This document shows, in pieces, positions 1-6,411 of a stretch of 64,000 nt of DNA. Origin of the DNA: Prevotella lacticifex (GTDB lineage Bacteria; Bacteroidota; Bacteroidia; Bacteroidales; Bacteroidaceae); NCBI RefSeq assembly GCF_019973375.1, contig NZ_BPTV01000001.1, positions 1,488,001-1,552,000 on the forward strand. The letters are read 5' to 3'. Under the pieces are notes generated by a model. That model was not told where the DNA came from. It saw nothing but the letters and a program-made list of their open reading frames with translations, and searched no databases. Numbering within the stretch: the first letter of the stretch is position 1; each line of letters begins with the position of its first letter. The translations under genes were made by a program, and so were the position numbers.

Positions 1-831
1 TTTGAAATATTGAAGGGCTATATCAAAGACCCAGTGGTGCTGCCGATGCTGGAGAGTTTTATAAGGCTCATGCCGAAAGGACTTTCCATCGGATTGCGCT
101 CATCGCAGTGCTTCGGCAATATGCTCCTGTCAAAGATGGGTCACAGGCTAAAGGAGAAAGAGGGTGTTCGCTACCTTTATATCTACTGTGATGACATACG
201 CGTGTATGGTGCAACGAAGAAGTGGCTTTGGCATATCCGAGACATCATCCATGAAGAGATAGAGAGTCTTGGACTGGAGATAAAGCCCAGTGAGGCTGTA
301 AAGCCTACGACAGAGGGAAATGATTTCCTTGGGTATATCGACTATGGCGACCATTCGAGATTAAGAAAGAGAACTAAACAGAAAGCCGCACGGAAACTTG
401 CCCGAATAAAGAGCCGTAAGCGCAGGCAGAAAATTATCGGTTCATTCAAGGGCATGGCGAAGTGGGGTGATTGTAAACATTTATATAGAACGCTAACAGG
501 AAAAGACATGGAAGAGTTCAAAGACTTCGGGCTGCAGTATGTGGCAGATGATGGAAAAAAGCGGTTTGCTGGTGAGACGATAAAGTTGCACCAGTTGACA
601 AACATGCACATCAGCATCACGGATTTTGAAGAGAACGTAGATACTGCTAACGGCAAGCGTACCCTGGTGTCATTTAAGTATGACAATGGGACTCCAGCCA
701 AGTATTTCACTGCAGACAAGCAGCAGTTGTATTTCCTAAGACGACTGAGTGAAATGCACAAGATTCCGTTCGGCACCGTCATCAAGAGTGAGAGCTACGG
801 AAACGGGAAGGTTCGATATATATTCACTTAA
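1..831 (+). CDS. Reverse transcriptase, C-terminal part (DGR-like), cut by window edge
   Basis: The frame is open from the first base, so the N-terminus lies outside the window. About 40 codons in is an RT motif-4-like stretch (GLSIGLRSSQ), followed about 25 residues later by the polymerase box YIYCDD and then an FLGY motif, the order seen in group-II-like and diversity-generating retroelement (DGR) reverse transcriptases. A basic segment (RLRKRTKQKAARK) and a thumb-like GMAKWGDCKHLYRTL region follow. The last about 105 residues, from MEEFKDFG, look like a separate beta-rich domain, which I read as a fused nucleic-acid-binding or accessory domain. Its place among phage late genes suggests a DGR acting on a tail or receptor-binding gene upstream, but no template or variable repeat is visible here. 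RT identity is secure; DGR type is inference. Confidence 0.8.
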   Translation, partial: FEILKGYIKDPVVLPMLESFIRLMPKGLSIGLRSSQCFGNMLLSKMGHRLKEKEGVRYLYIYCDDIRVYGATKKWLWHIRDIIHEEIESLGLEIKPSEAVKPTTEGNDFLGYIDYGDHSRLRKRTKQKAARKLARIKSRKRRQKIIGSFKGMAKWGDCKHLYRTLTGKDMEEFKDFGLQYVADDGKKRFAGETIKLHQLTNMHISITDFEENVDTANGKRTLVSFKYDNGTPAKYFTADKQQLYFLRRLSEMHKIPFGTVIKSESYGNGKVRYIFT

Positions 832-843
832 ATAAATACGAAT

Positions 844-1344
844 ATGAAATTAGAGAAAATCTATGGTGCTACAGCACGACAGGACGGGCTCTACAAGATA
901 GGGCGCAACAAGTACGAACTCATCTTTGGCTATGGTGAGGATGGAGAGAATGGCTACAACTGGCGCAGAAGGTATCGCAACTTGCCGACAGTCGAGGAAC
1001 TGAAAACGGACATCGAAGACACTGTTAACGCTCTTACAGACGAGAGGATCCTGAAGGGTTTTTCTTGGAACGGCAAGAACGTCTATCTTTCTTCGGAAAA
1101 CCAGTTCAACTTCAAAGCGGCATATGACCTTGCAGTGCAGACGCAGGGTGCCACGCTTCCTGTCAAGTTCAAGCTCGGTGAGGATGCAGAAGGCAAGCCG
1201 GTGTACCATACCTTTGAAGGCATGGACGAGTTCACGGATTTCTTCACGAAGGCAATAGCCTACGTCAACCAGACGCTCAACGAAGGGTGGGCTGAGAAAG
1301 ACTCAGTGGATTATGATGCTTTAATGAAGGAGGACGAGGAATGA
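844..1344 (+). CDS. Phage protein, possibly tail-associated (DUF4376-like ending)
   Basis: This 166-residue soluble protein starts 12 bp after the reverse transcriptase. Its second half (a KNVYLSSENQFNFKAAYD segment, then FDFF-like TDFFTKAIAYVNQTLNEGW) recalls the small phage tail-region domain annotated DUF4376, where a short product-like motif precedes a helical end. It has no signal peptide or membrane segment and ends in a very acidic tail (LMKEDEE). The next gene starts inside its stop codon (ATGA overlap), so the two are probably co-translated. The family match is from memory and weak; the position beside an RT and ahead of lysis genes is the main support for a virion or tail role. Confidence 0.55.
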   Translation: MKLEKIYGATARQDGLYKIGRNKYELIFGYGEDGENGYNWRRRYRNLPTVEELKTDIEDTVNALTDERILKGFSWNGKNVYLSSENQFNFKAAYDLAVQTQGATLPVKFKLGEDAEGKPVYHTFEGMDEFTDFFTKAIAYVNQTLNEGWAEKDSVDYDALMKEDEE

Positions 1345-1796
1345 TTGCAACGCTTATAGCCACGATCATCATGGGTCTGTATCTCGGTTGGTATATCAAG
1401 AAGTACGGCATACCGGAAAGCATATCGCAAACAGTTTTCAAGCTGCCACACGAAGTGTGTTTTACGTTGGTGATGTACTCGGTGGGCTTTCTGAATATCG
1501 CTCAGATGATAGACCACTGCTCCGAGAACACGAAGTTTCTTGCTTTCCTTTCCATAGCCGGAGTACTGTTCGTGGGAGCTGCTCCACTTGGTAAGGATTG
1601 CAACGAGAAGGTCCATATTGCAGGAGCCTTGTTCTTCGGTATCTGCAGCCAGATTATGATAGCCTTAAATGCTCCTCTGTTGCTGCTTGGCTGGGTGCCC
1701 TGTGTGTTCTGGCTTGTCAAAAGCGCCGGCAGGCACTATAAGTTCTGGCTGGAAATGGCTTGTATCATAGACCTGTTGGTATTCTGCTTGCTTTAG
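1341..1796 (+). CDS. Multi-pass membrane protein, unknown
   Basis: This 151-residue protein overlaps the preceding gene by 4 bp (ATGA). It is strongly hydrophobic with about five predicted membrane segments: an N-terminal helix starting MIATLIATIIMGLYLGW, helices near residues 35-52 and 66-82, a pair near 92-125, and a last one at the C-terminus ending LLVFCLL. Scattered Cys residues show no motif. Genes of this kind are common next to tail and lysis genes in Bacteroidetes prophages, but I do not recognise a named family. A holin-like or superinfection-exclusion role is possible and unproven. Confidence 0.6.
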   Translation: MIATLIATIIMGLYLGWYIKKYGIPESISQTVFKLPHEVCFTLVMYSVGFLNIAQMIDHCSENTKFLAFLSIAGVLFVGAAPLGKDCNEKVHIAGALFFGICSQIMIALNAPLLLLGWVPCVFWLVKSAGRHYKFWLEMACIIDLLVFCLL

Positions 1797-1827
1797 GTTC
1801 GGCACACCAAATCAAGCCTGCTGGAAA

Positions 1828-1921
1828 AATTTGCATAAATGATAAAAATAATTGCCCAAAAGTTTGCACATTTGATAAAATTGTCGTATCTTTGCAGTAG
1901 CAAATAAGATAAATAAGTAAT
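1828..1921 (+). promoter_or_regulatory. Promoter cassette, copy A (diverged) of a triplicated operator/promoter
   Basis: The sequence holds two direct half-sites of the form TTGCAnAnnTGATAAAA spaced about 33 bp, followed by a Bacteroidetes-type promoter: TTTG at 1863-1866, 20 bp, then TATCTTTG at 1887-1894. The same arrangement recurs at 9.5 kb and 12.6 kb. This copy is the most diverged. It precedes the two small membrane protein genes and the M15 gene. Confidence 0.7.
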
Positions 1922-1938
1922 CAAAAAAGCAACCTCTC

Positions 1939-2169
1939 ATGAAAAAGAACATCACAATCTTCTTCACTGAAGACATCGCAAGTGCAATCATTGCAGTAAT
2001 TATTTTTGGGTGCGTTTCCTCTATGACAGTGGCTCACTTCATCAACGGCACACGCGGCATGGGCTTATTCTTGGAACTCTGCCTTGTGGCTTGTGCGTGG
2101 TGTCTTATAAAGGCGGTCTATAAGGAAAACAAGAAAACTTACATCTTAAAGAACCAGAAGGGCAAATGA
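1939..2169 (+). CDS. Small membrane protein
   Basis: This 76-residue protein has two hydrophobic stretches, roughly residues 13-30 and 40-60, with a basic lysine-rich C-terminal tail (KENKKTYILKNQKGK). It begins about 45 bp downstream of the -7 element of promoter cassette A and overlaps the next gene by 4 bp. It lies between the tail-side genes and the M15 peptidase. A small two-pass protein here could be a holin or antiholin, but a better holin candidate exists at 5.8 kb, so I leave the function open. Confidence 0.55.
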   Translation: MKKNITIFFTEDIASAIIAVIIFGCVSSMTVAHFINGTRGMGLFLELCLVACAWCLIKAVYKENKKTYILKNQKGK

Positions 2170-2414
2170 ATCTACTAACCGATTGGCTCCTGGACCTCAT
2201 TGTCTTTGCAGTCAAAATCCATTTACTCGGAAGCATGGTGTCATTCGGCATCATGCTTTGGAGGTATAGTACGGTCTGGAAAAAGAGAGACTGCAGACCG
2301 AAGGTATCGCAGATGTTCATCTTCGCCATCTTTGTCGGCTGGTTTTACACCATCGACATTGTTGAGTGGTGGGTGAAAGTACGTTATTACAAAAGAAAGA
2401 GACATGGCAACTAA
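2166..2414 (+). CDS. Small membrane protein upstream of the disrupted M15 gene
   Basis: This 82-residue protein has hydrophobic segments around residues 5-25 and 45-65 and a basic C-terminus (RYYKRKRHGN). It overlaps the preceding gene by 4 bp and the original start of the M15 peptidase gene (ATG at 2404) by 11 bp. The three genes were therefore a translationally coupled unit before the insertion sequence landed. No family recognised; the context is phage lysis. Confidence 0.55.
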   Translation: MNLLTDWLLDLIVFAVKIHLLGSMVSFGIMLWRYSTVWKKRDCRPKVSQMFIFAIFVGWFYTIDIVEWWVKVRYYKRKRHGN

Positions 2415-2460
2415 AATCTCAAAGAATTTCACACTGGAGGAATACGGTTCTTTCATTTAA
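2404..2460 (+). pseudogene. Severed N-terminus of the M15 peptidase gene
   Basis: ATG at 2404 begins MATKISKNFTLEE, the usual opening of phage M15 peptidases, and the thirteenth codon ends exactly at 2442. After that the frame enters the insertion sequence and stops at 2458-2460 (YGSFI then stop). The codons CTG GAG GAA at the junction reappear at 4099-4107, where the rest of the gene continues in frame. Joining 2404-2442 to 4108-4569 restores an uninterrupted protein of about 166 residues. This fragment is the left piece of a single insertion event. Confidence 0.88.
2443..2460 (+). repeat. Left terminal inverted repeat of the ISAs1 element
   Basis: TACGGTTCTTTCATTTAA pairs with the reverse complement of 4080-4097, AAGGGCTCTTTCATTTAA, with three mismatches near the tip. 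The 10 bp target duplication ends at 2442. Confidence 0.85.
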
Positions 2461-2614
2461 ATTTAGACTGACATGGCATGATTGTTGCTCAGTCTCCGCT
2501 TTACCGCAGAAATGCTATTTGTAGTAAAGGTCTGATGACCAATGGATAAAGTATCCCCTACCCAAGCTGGATGTAGCTTAGGGCTTATTATATATCCCTC
2601 AAAATTAACGACCT

Positions 2615-3796
2615 CTACAGACTGAGAAGAGAAATAGCATAGGCCAAGCTGTTCTTGGCGTAAGATGCAATGGCTGAGAACTTGACTTTAAAGAGTTCTT
2701 TCCTCTTTCTGATGGTCTCTGGCAGGTGCTTTTTGGAGGCTATGGTGTAGATGATATAAACAAGCTTCTGGATCGAGTCCAAGTTTCTGGCCGACTTTGT
2801 TTCTTTTCTCTTTGTGCGGTCCTGGCGCATTCTTGCATCCAGCGTCCAATGGAGATTGTTCTCGATTCCCCAGTGCATGCGGCTGATTCGATCCAAAGTC
2901 TGTGCCCTTTCTTCCAAACTGGTTATATAGTACCTCGTCTGTTTTTGTTCCGTTCCGCTTTTCTTTTCAATCGTATGCGTGTCTATGGCAATCACAGCCT
3001 TGACATTGAGGAATTTTTCAAGCACCTTGATACCGGATATGTCTGAATATACACGGCATCGGCGTTGGTACAGCCTCCCGTGGGCAAGTTCCCACTCCGT
3101 CTTCCATTCGTCGTTAGGATGCAGCGTAGGCACAGCGTCCTCTACCGACCATCTTGCTGCTTTCTGGTTGGCTTTCAGCGCAATAAGATAGTCAGCTCCC
3201 TTCCCGACGATGCCTTTGATGATAGAACTTTGGCACGACATGGCATCCGCAGTTATAACGCATCCATTCATGTAGTCAGCCCGCTCTATGATTTTGGGCA
3301 CAGCCTTTATCTCATTGCTTTTCACCTCACACATTTCAGTGTCAAGCGGCAACCGGTCGGTCACGCTGAAAGCAGTCACAACATCAGGAGAGCGTCCGTC
3401 GCCAATTTTCGTACCCAGCATGAACTTGCCGTCAATTGCAATGTGCCGTCTGTTTGCTCCATCATGCTCCGACACGTATTTTCGTGATAATGTCGAAACC
3501 AAAGAGGCCAAAGTAATGTCGTCGATTCCACCTTCCATCCTGCAAAGTGTGGGCTCGGACGGACATCCCTTAGCAAGAATGCCGAGGTGGTCTTGCAAGT
3601 AGCTCAAATGGATCGTTCCAAAGGCCACAATGTCCTTGCGAGTCTCGCAGCCGCATGCCCTGGCCAAAATAACCAGCAGAAGCATGTCGGACAACTTGTG
3701 TTTACAGTTGCCTTTGTTCATCCTACGATAATCTGGTACTGAGTGGATAAAATTTAACAAATCTCGGCTCAGCAAATGCGGTTTTTCAACCGCCAA
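2615..3796 (-). CDS. ISAs1-family transposase
   Basis: This 393-residue DDE transposase mobilises the surrounding element. The visible catalytic triad is Asp122 (in AIDGK), Asp184 (in ITADAMSCQ) and Glu312 in the family signature MHWGIENNLHWTLD. The N-terminal helical domain (FIHSVPDYRR, KHKLSDMLLLVILA) is also typical. The start shown is TTG at 3796 (LAVEKPHLLS); an in-frame stop lies five codons upstream (TAA GGG ATT AAG AGT TTG), so no ATG is available. The matching copy of this 5' end on the other strand (3967 onward) does have an ATG. That suggests the normal start of this transposase was replaced by rearrangement, and expression may be poor. The body of the protein looks intact. Confidence 0.9.
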   Translation of the reverse strand: MAVEKPHLLSRDLLNFIHSVPDYRRMNKGNCKHKLSDMLLLVILARACGCETRKDIVAFGTIHLSYLQDHLGILAKGCPSEPTLCRMEGGIDDITLASLVSTLSRKYVSEHDGANRRHIAIDGKFMLGTKIGDGRSPDVVTAFSVTDRLPLDTEMCEVKSNEIKAVPKIIERADYMNGCVITADAMSCQSSIIKGIVGKGADYLIALKANQKAARWSVEDAVPTLHPNDEWKTEWELAHGRLYQRRCRVYSDISGIKVLEKFLNVKAVIAIDTHTIEKKSGTEQKQTRYYITSLEERAQTLDRISRMHWGIENNLHWTLDARMRQDRTKRKETKSARNLDSIQKLVYIIYTIASKKHLPETIRKRKELFKVKFSAIASYAKNSLAYAISLLSL

Positions 3797-4008
3797 ACTC
3801 TTAATCCCTTATAGGGAAGAAAAAGTTGCATCCGAGATGATAAAAGTGCGTAATTGTTTGGTTATTAGCTAATTATTTTGTATCTTTGCAGTGTAAAAAG
3901 AAGAGGGGGCACAAAGTGCACTAATCGCACAAATACCATAAACCCCCTCTTCAAAAATAAAAATATATGACAAAAGGTATTAAGAGCCTGGCGGTTGAGA
4001 AACCGCCT
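3768..4008. repeat. Inverted repeat of the transposase 5' end flanking an IS-internal promoter
   Basis: About 34 bp around the transposase start (minus strand, roughly 3774-3807) recurs in opposite orientation at about 3974-4007; both read GGnATTAAGAGnnTGGCGGTTGAnAAACCGC. The right copy contains a perfect hairpin (GGCGGTT GAGA AACCGCC). The roughly 170 bp between the arms holds a consensus promoter pointing right, away from the transposase. Confidence 0.7.
3857..3888 (+). promoter_or_regulatory. Outward-facing promoter inside the ISAs1 element
   Basis: TTTG at 3857-3860 and TATCTTTG at 3881-3888 are separated by 20 bp, a textbook Bacteroidetes promoter. It points rightward, through the right end of the element and into the M15 gene. 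Just downstream a 9 bp stem (AAGAGGGGG at 3901-3909, CCCCCTCTT at 3943-3951) could form in the transcript leader. Confidence 0.7.
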
Positions 4009-4083
4009 TCGGGCGTTTGTGCCTATCGTCACATTCATTTAAACGGATTACATTGTGACATATTGTCTTCTATGTCGGCTTAA
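3967..4083 (+). CDS. 38-codon leader-like open frame inside the IS, abutting the M15 start
   Basis: ATG at 3967 opens a 38-residue frame beginning MTKGIKSLAVEKP. This matches the start of the transposase (KSLAVEKP) on the opposite strand, then diverges. Its stop codon TAA (4081-4083) is immediately followed by the ATG of the M15 reading frame (TAAATG), so ribosomes finishing here could restart on the peptidase. It may be only a transposase remnant; whether it is translated is unknown. Confidence 0.45.
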   Translation: MTKGIKSLAVEKPPSGVCAYRHIHLNGLHCDILSSMSA

Positions 4084-4097
4084 ATGAAAGAGCCCTT
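4080..4097 (-). repeat. Right terminal inverted repeat of the ISAs1 element
   Basis: Read inward from the right end this is AAGGGCTCTTTCATTTAA. On the plus strand it contains ATGAAAGAGCCCTT, which supplies the new start codon and first codons of the M15 gene. The 10 bp duplication ACTGGAGGAA follows at 4098-4107. Confidence 0.85.
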
Positions 4098-4569
4098 ACT
4101 GGAGGAACTTATCCGCAGTGAACATGCAACAGCGGCAGGGATTGACAACACTCCTGATGCCGCAAGTCTTGCACATCTGAAAGAGCTTGTAGAGAACATG
4201 CTCCAGCCTATCCGTGACGCATACGGGAAGGGCATCAAAGTATCAAGTGCGTACAGGAACAAGCAGCTAAACAAGTTGGTTGGAGGTGCAGCGACCTCTT
4301 CACACATGTATGGCTACGCTGCCGACATTAAACCTGTGGACGGTAACATGAAAGCACTCCAGCGAATAGTCATGGAGTGGAGCAAAACCCACAACTTCGA
4401 TCAGATAATCATTGAGCAGCCGATCAACTTTGTGGCTTCGTGGATTCACATCGGGTGGAAGCGTGGCACAAGTGGAGTACAGCGTAAGAATATTCTCTAT
4501 GCCAAGAAGATTAACGGAAGGTGGAATTACTACGGTGTTCAGAAAGGGTCTCGTTACTACAATCCGTAA
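4084..4569 (+). CDS. M15-family peptidase (phage endolysin-like), start supplied by the IS
   Basis: This is a zinc D-Ala-D-Ala carboxypeptidase-type protein that cuts peptide cross-links in peptidoglycan. Zinc ligands of the M15A fold are visible: His74 and Asp81 in SSHMYGYAAD and His122 in SWIHIGW. The substrate-side motif SSAYRNKQLNKLVGG precedes them. At 161 residues it is close to the usual length. The first five codons (MKEPL) come from the IS terminal repeat; the native N-terminus is the severed piece at 2404. An in-frame TAA precedes the ATG, so this is the first possible start. The catalytic domain is complete, so activity may survive, with transcription from the IS-borne promoter at 3857. 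Confidence 0.85.
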   Translation: MKEPLLEELIRSEHATAAGIDNTPDAASLAHLKELVENMLQPIRDAYGKGIKVSSAYRNKQLNKLVGGAATSSHMYGYAADIKPVDGNMKALQRIVMEWSKTHNFDQIIIEQPINFVASWIHIGWKRGTSGVQRKNILYAKKINGRWNYYGVQKGSRYYNP

Positions 4570-4614
4570 GCATCATTCATACAGAGTACAGGTCGCCATA
4601 CAGGCGATAAAAAG

Positions 4615-4647
4615 GTCACCAGAAGGCTCCCCAAGCCGGACGGTGAC
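4615..4647 (+). terminator. Hairpin after the M15 gene, weak terminator candidate
   Basis: GTCACC (4615-4620) pairs with GGTGAC (4642-4647), with an inner GGCT/AGCC pair. There is no clear U-tract after it, so termination is uncertain; it may be an RNA processing or stability element. Confidence 0.35.
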
Positions 4648-4679
4648 TAAAGTCATTTAGGGAACTTAAATTATATCAT

Positions 4680-5162
4680 ATGGAAGATTACAGTTTATTC
4701 AGCCGTGATACGGAAGTCGTTACAGCGGAACTCAACAAGACGAAATGGTTGCCGTTTATAGGCAAAGAGAAAGTGCTTCGTCTTATCACCTCTCTTACCA
4801 ACCGATGGGCAGAGCTTTATCGTGTAAAGCGTATCGAGGACAACAAGAACGTCCTGTCTCGCCTGCAGGAGTTGGACAGGAATTACCAGGAACGTGAAGA
4901 GTTCCGGATGCAGTTACTCGTCAAGACACTTGAGGAATACAAAAAGTCTTTCATCAAGAAGTCAGAGTGTGCTTTTTGCATGGCGGTATGTAAAGAGATT
5001 GCCACATCGAGAAAAAACGGAGCGTTATGCTCCTGTGGTCGCAGGTCGCGATACATCAAGCAGCTTGAAGAGAGTATCGGCTCTCTGATGGAAGAAAAAA
5101 CAGAAAGTCTAATCAAAGAATATCAAGAAGGTCCAAAATGGGAAGAAAGAACGAAAAAATAA
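4680..5162 (+). CDS. Hypothetical phage protein with Cys cluster
   Basis: This 160-residue, mostly helical, highly charged protein has a coiled-coil-like middle (residues about 55-90, QELDRNYQEREEFRMQLL) followed by CAFCMAVC and a later CSCGRR, a possible metal-binding cluster. It has no signal peptide or membrane segment. The dUTPase-like gene starts 25 bp before its end in another frame, so the two are probably co-transcribed. I do not recognise the family. A regulatory or packaging role would be a guess. Confidence 0.55.
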   Translation: MEDYSLFSRDTEVVTAELNKTKWLPFIGKEKVLRLITSLTNRWAELYRVKRIEDNKNVLSRLQELDRNYQEREEFRMQLLVKTLEEYKKSFIKKSECAFCMAVCKEIATSRKNGALCSCGRRSRYIKQLEESIGSLMEEKTESLIKEYQEGPKWEERTKK

Positions 5163-5713
5163 TCTCCAAGACGGAGATTCGCAATCCATTCGACTGGATG
5201 CCAGAAATAGAACTGAAGGAGTTAGGTTCATGCACACACCCGAAGCCTGCAGACAAAACCTCTATCGGTTATGATTTGTATGTTCCTGAGAACACGTATG
5301 TAGCGCCACATTCACGCACGATAGTACCAACACACGTTTCACTAAACCTCCCTCGTTGTGTGGAGGGCAAGGTAGAGCCTCGCAGCGGTTTCTCGGCAAA
5401 GGGAATGGAGGGACTCGGTACTCGCCATCGCTGGGTTTTGAAGTGGGGGTTCATCCCCTGGAGAATTACCGAAAGCGGTGTGCTTCGTTATAATGCTGAC
5501 GTTATCAACGGAAAGATAGACCCGGGCTATAAGGGTGATATTGGTGTCATTGTGAAGAATGATGATCGGGGGTTTGTCATCAAAGCAGGAACGCGCATAG
5601 CCCAACTGACATTCTATCGTGTCTTGCGTCCTCACTTCAAAGTGGTGGATGAGCTTTCTTGCAAGGACAGGGGAGGTGGCTTCGGACACTCTGGAACATC
5701 TGATAGGAAGTAA
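5138..5713 (+). CDS. dut: dUTPase-like protein
   Basis: This trimeric-type dUTP pyrophosphatase fold would hydrolyse dUTP to dUMP and keep uracil out of phage DNA. All five family motifs are present in order: GYDLYVP (44-50), PRSGFSAKG (81-89), the NGKIDPGYKGDIG box (124-136), GTRIAQLTF (151-159) and the Gly-rich RGGGFGHSGT (178-187). At 191 residues it is about 40 longer than bacterial Dut because of an extra N-terminal arm and an insert of about 20 residues between motifs 2 and 3 (EGLGTRHRWVLKWGFIPW). A dCTP-deaminase/dUTPase variant is an alternative. It overlaps the upstream gene by 25 bp. Confidence 0.82.
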   Translation: MGRKNEKIISKTEIRNPFDWMPEIELKELGSCTHPKPADKTSIGYDLYVPENTYVAPHSRTIVPTHVSLNLPRCVEGKVEPRSGFSAKGMEGLGTRHRWVLKWGFIPWRITESGVLRYNADVINGKIDPGYKGDIGVIVKNDDRGFVIKAGTRIAQLTFYRVLRPHFKVVDELSCKDRGGGFGHSGTSDRK

Positions 5714-5795
5714 CAGTCTTAGCCTGTAATAAGGAAATTGAGAGGCGGCATTGCTGAACTTCATCGTTCACTATGTCGGCTCTCTTTTTTTTAGT

Positions 5796-5821
5796 AAAAA
5801 GAGATTTACTCAGTACATTTG
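5796..5821 (+). promoter_or_regulatory. Probable promoter of the holin gene
   Basis: A TACATTTG -7 box lies at 5814-5821, about 20 bp before the chosen holin start at 5842. The upstream -33 box is poor (T-rich run near 5790), so confidence is moderate. Confidence 0.4.
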
Positions 5822-5841
5822 CAATAAAAAGAATACGAACA

Positions 5842-6399
5842 ATGAACGTACTCATACAGTTTATCACGAAATTCCTTCACAGCTACGACTACGCGAGCAT
5901 AAAGGACTTCTGTCTGTCATTATGCCCGTCTTTCAAATATAATCTCCAAATGCCATCTATATTAATCAGCAGTATTCTCGCATTTACAAGCAAATATCTC
6001 GGTTTGGGTCCGGTAATTGTGCTTGCCATGTTTGTTGCAGTAATCACAGAGACAGTGACTGGAATCCAAGCCAGTAAGAAGCTCGGGAAAAAGTTCGAGA
6101 GCTTCCGCTTCAGCAGATGCGTTATCAAGGTGGCGATATGGATGATTTTGGTCTATATAGCAAACTCATTCACCCTTGAATGTGAATCGCGTGATGGTTG
6201 GATCAATAGTATCGGAGCAACGTTCTTTGACATCGTGCGTCTGTTTATACTCATCTATTTCGTGATTGAGTACTTCATCAGCATATTGGAAAATCTCGCA
6301 GTGATAGACGGACGACCAAAGACAGACTTCACGGATGCCCTTCACGATTTGTGGAAGGCCATCTTGGAATTGTTCAAAGGGAAAATATCAAATCAATAA
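5842..6399 (+). CDS. Phage holin family protein
   Basis: This 185-residue inner-membrane protein would form the lesion that lets endolysin reach the wall. It has membrane segments near residues 33-50 (ILISSILAFTSKYLG), 52-70 (GPVIVLAMFVAVITETVTG), 92-108 and 130-150. The arrangement VAVITETVTGIQASKKLGKKFES, with a short basic loop after a helix, is typical of the phage_holin_4 group in Bacteroidetes. An upstream in-frame start at 5773 exists, but MNVLIQF at 5842 follows the -7 box at a sensible distance and begins like relatives. It sits between dUTPase and metK, 12 bp before the latter. Confidence 0.72.
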   Translation: MNVLIQFITKFLHSYDYASIKDFCLSLCPSFKYNLQMPSILISSILAFTSKYLGLGPVIVLAMFVAVITETVTGIQASKKLGKKFESFRFSRCVIKVAIWMILVYIANSFTLECESRDGWINSIGATFFDIVRLFILIYFVIEYFISILENLAVIDGRPKTDFTDALHDLWKAILELFKGKISNQ

Positions 6400-6411
6400 A
6401 TCAATATTCAA

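Larger units (their letters stand above)
2443..4097 (-). mobile_element. ISAs1-family insertion sequence, complete, inside the M15 gene
   Basis: The element is 1655 bp, bounded by an 18 bp imperfect terminal inverted repeat (2443-2460 and 4080-4097; 15 of 18 positions match, core CTTTCATTTAA) and flanked by the 10 bp direct repeat ACTGGAGGAA (2433-2442 and 4098-4107). Target duplications of about this size fit the ISAs1 family. It carries one transposase gene on the minus strand, and a rightward promoter plus a short open frame in the stretch between the transposase start and the right end. It is longer than a typical ISAs1 element mainly because of that about 300 bp stretch. Confidence 0.9.

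Noticed and set aside
10..831. TTG at position 10 as a true start of the reverse transcriptase
   Set aside because: The frame is open to the window edge and the conserved N-terminal RT motifs are missing, so the gene begins further left.
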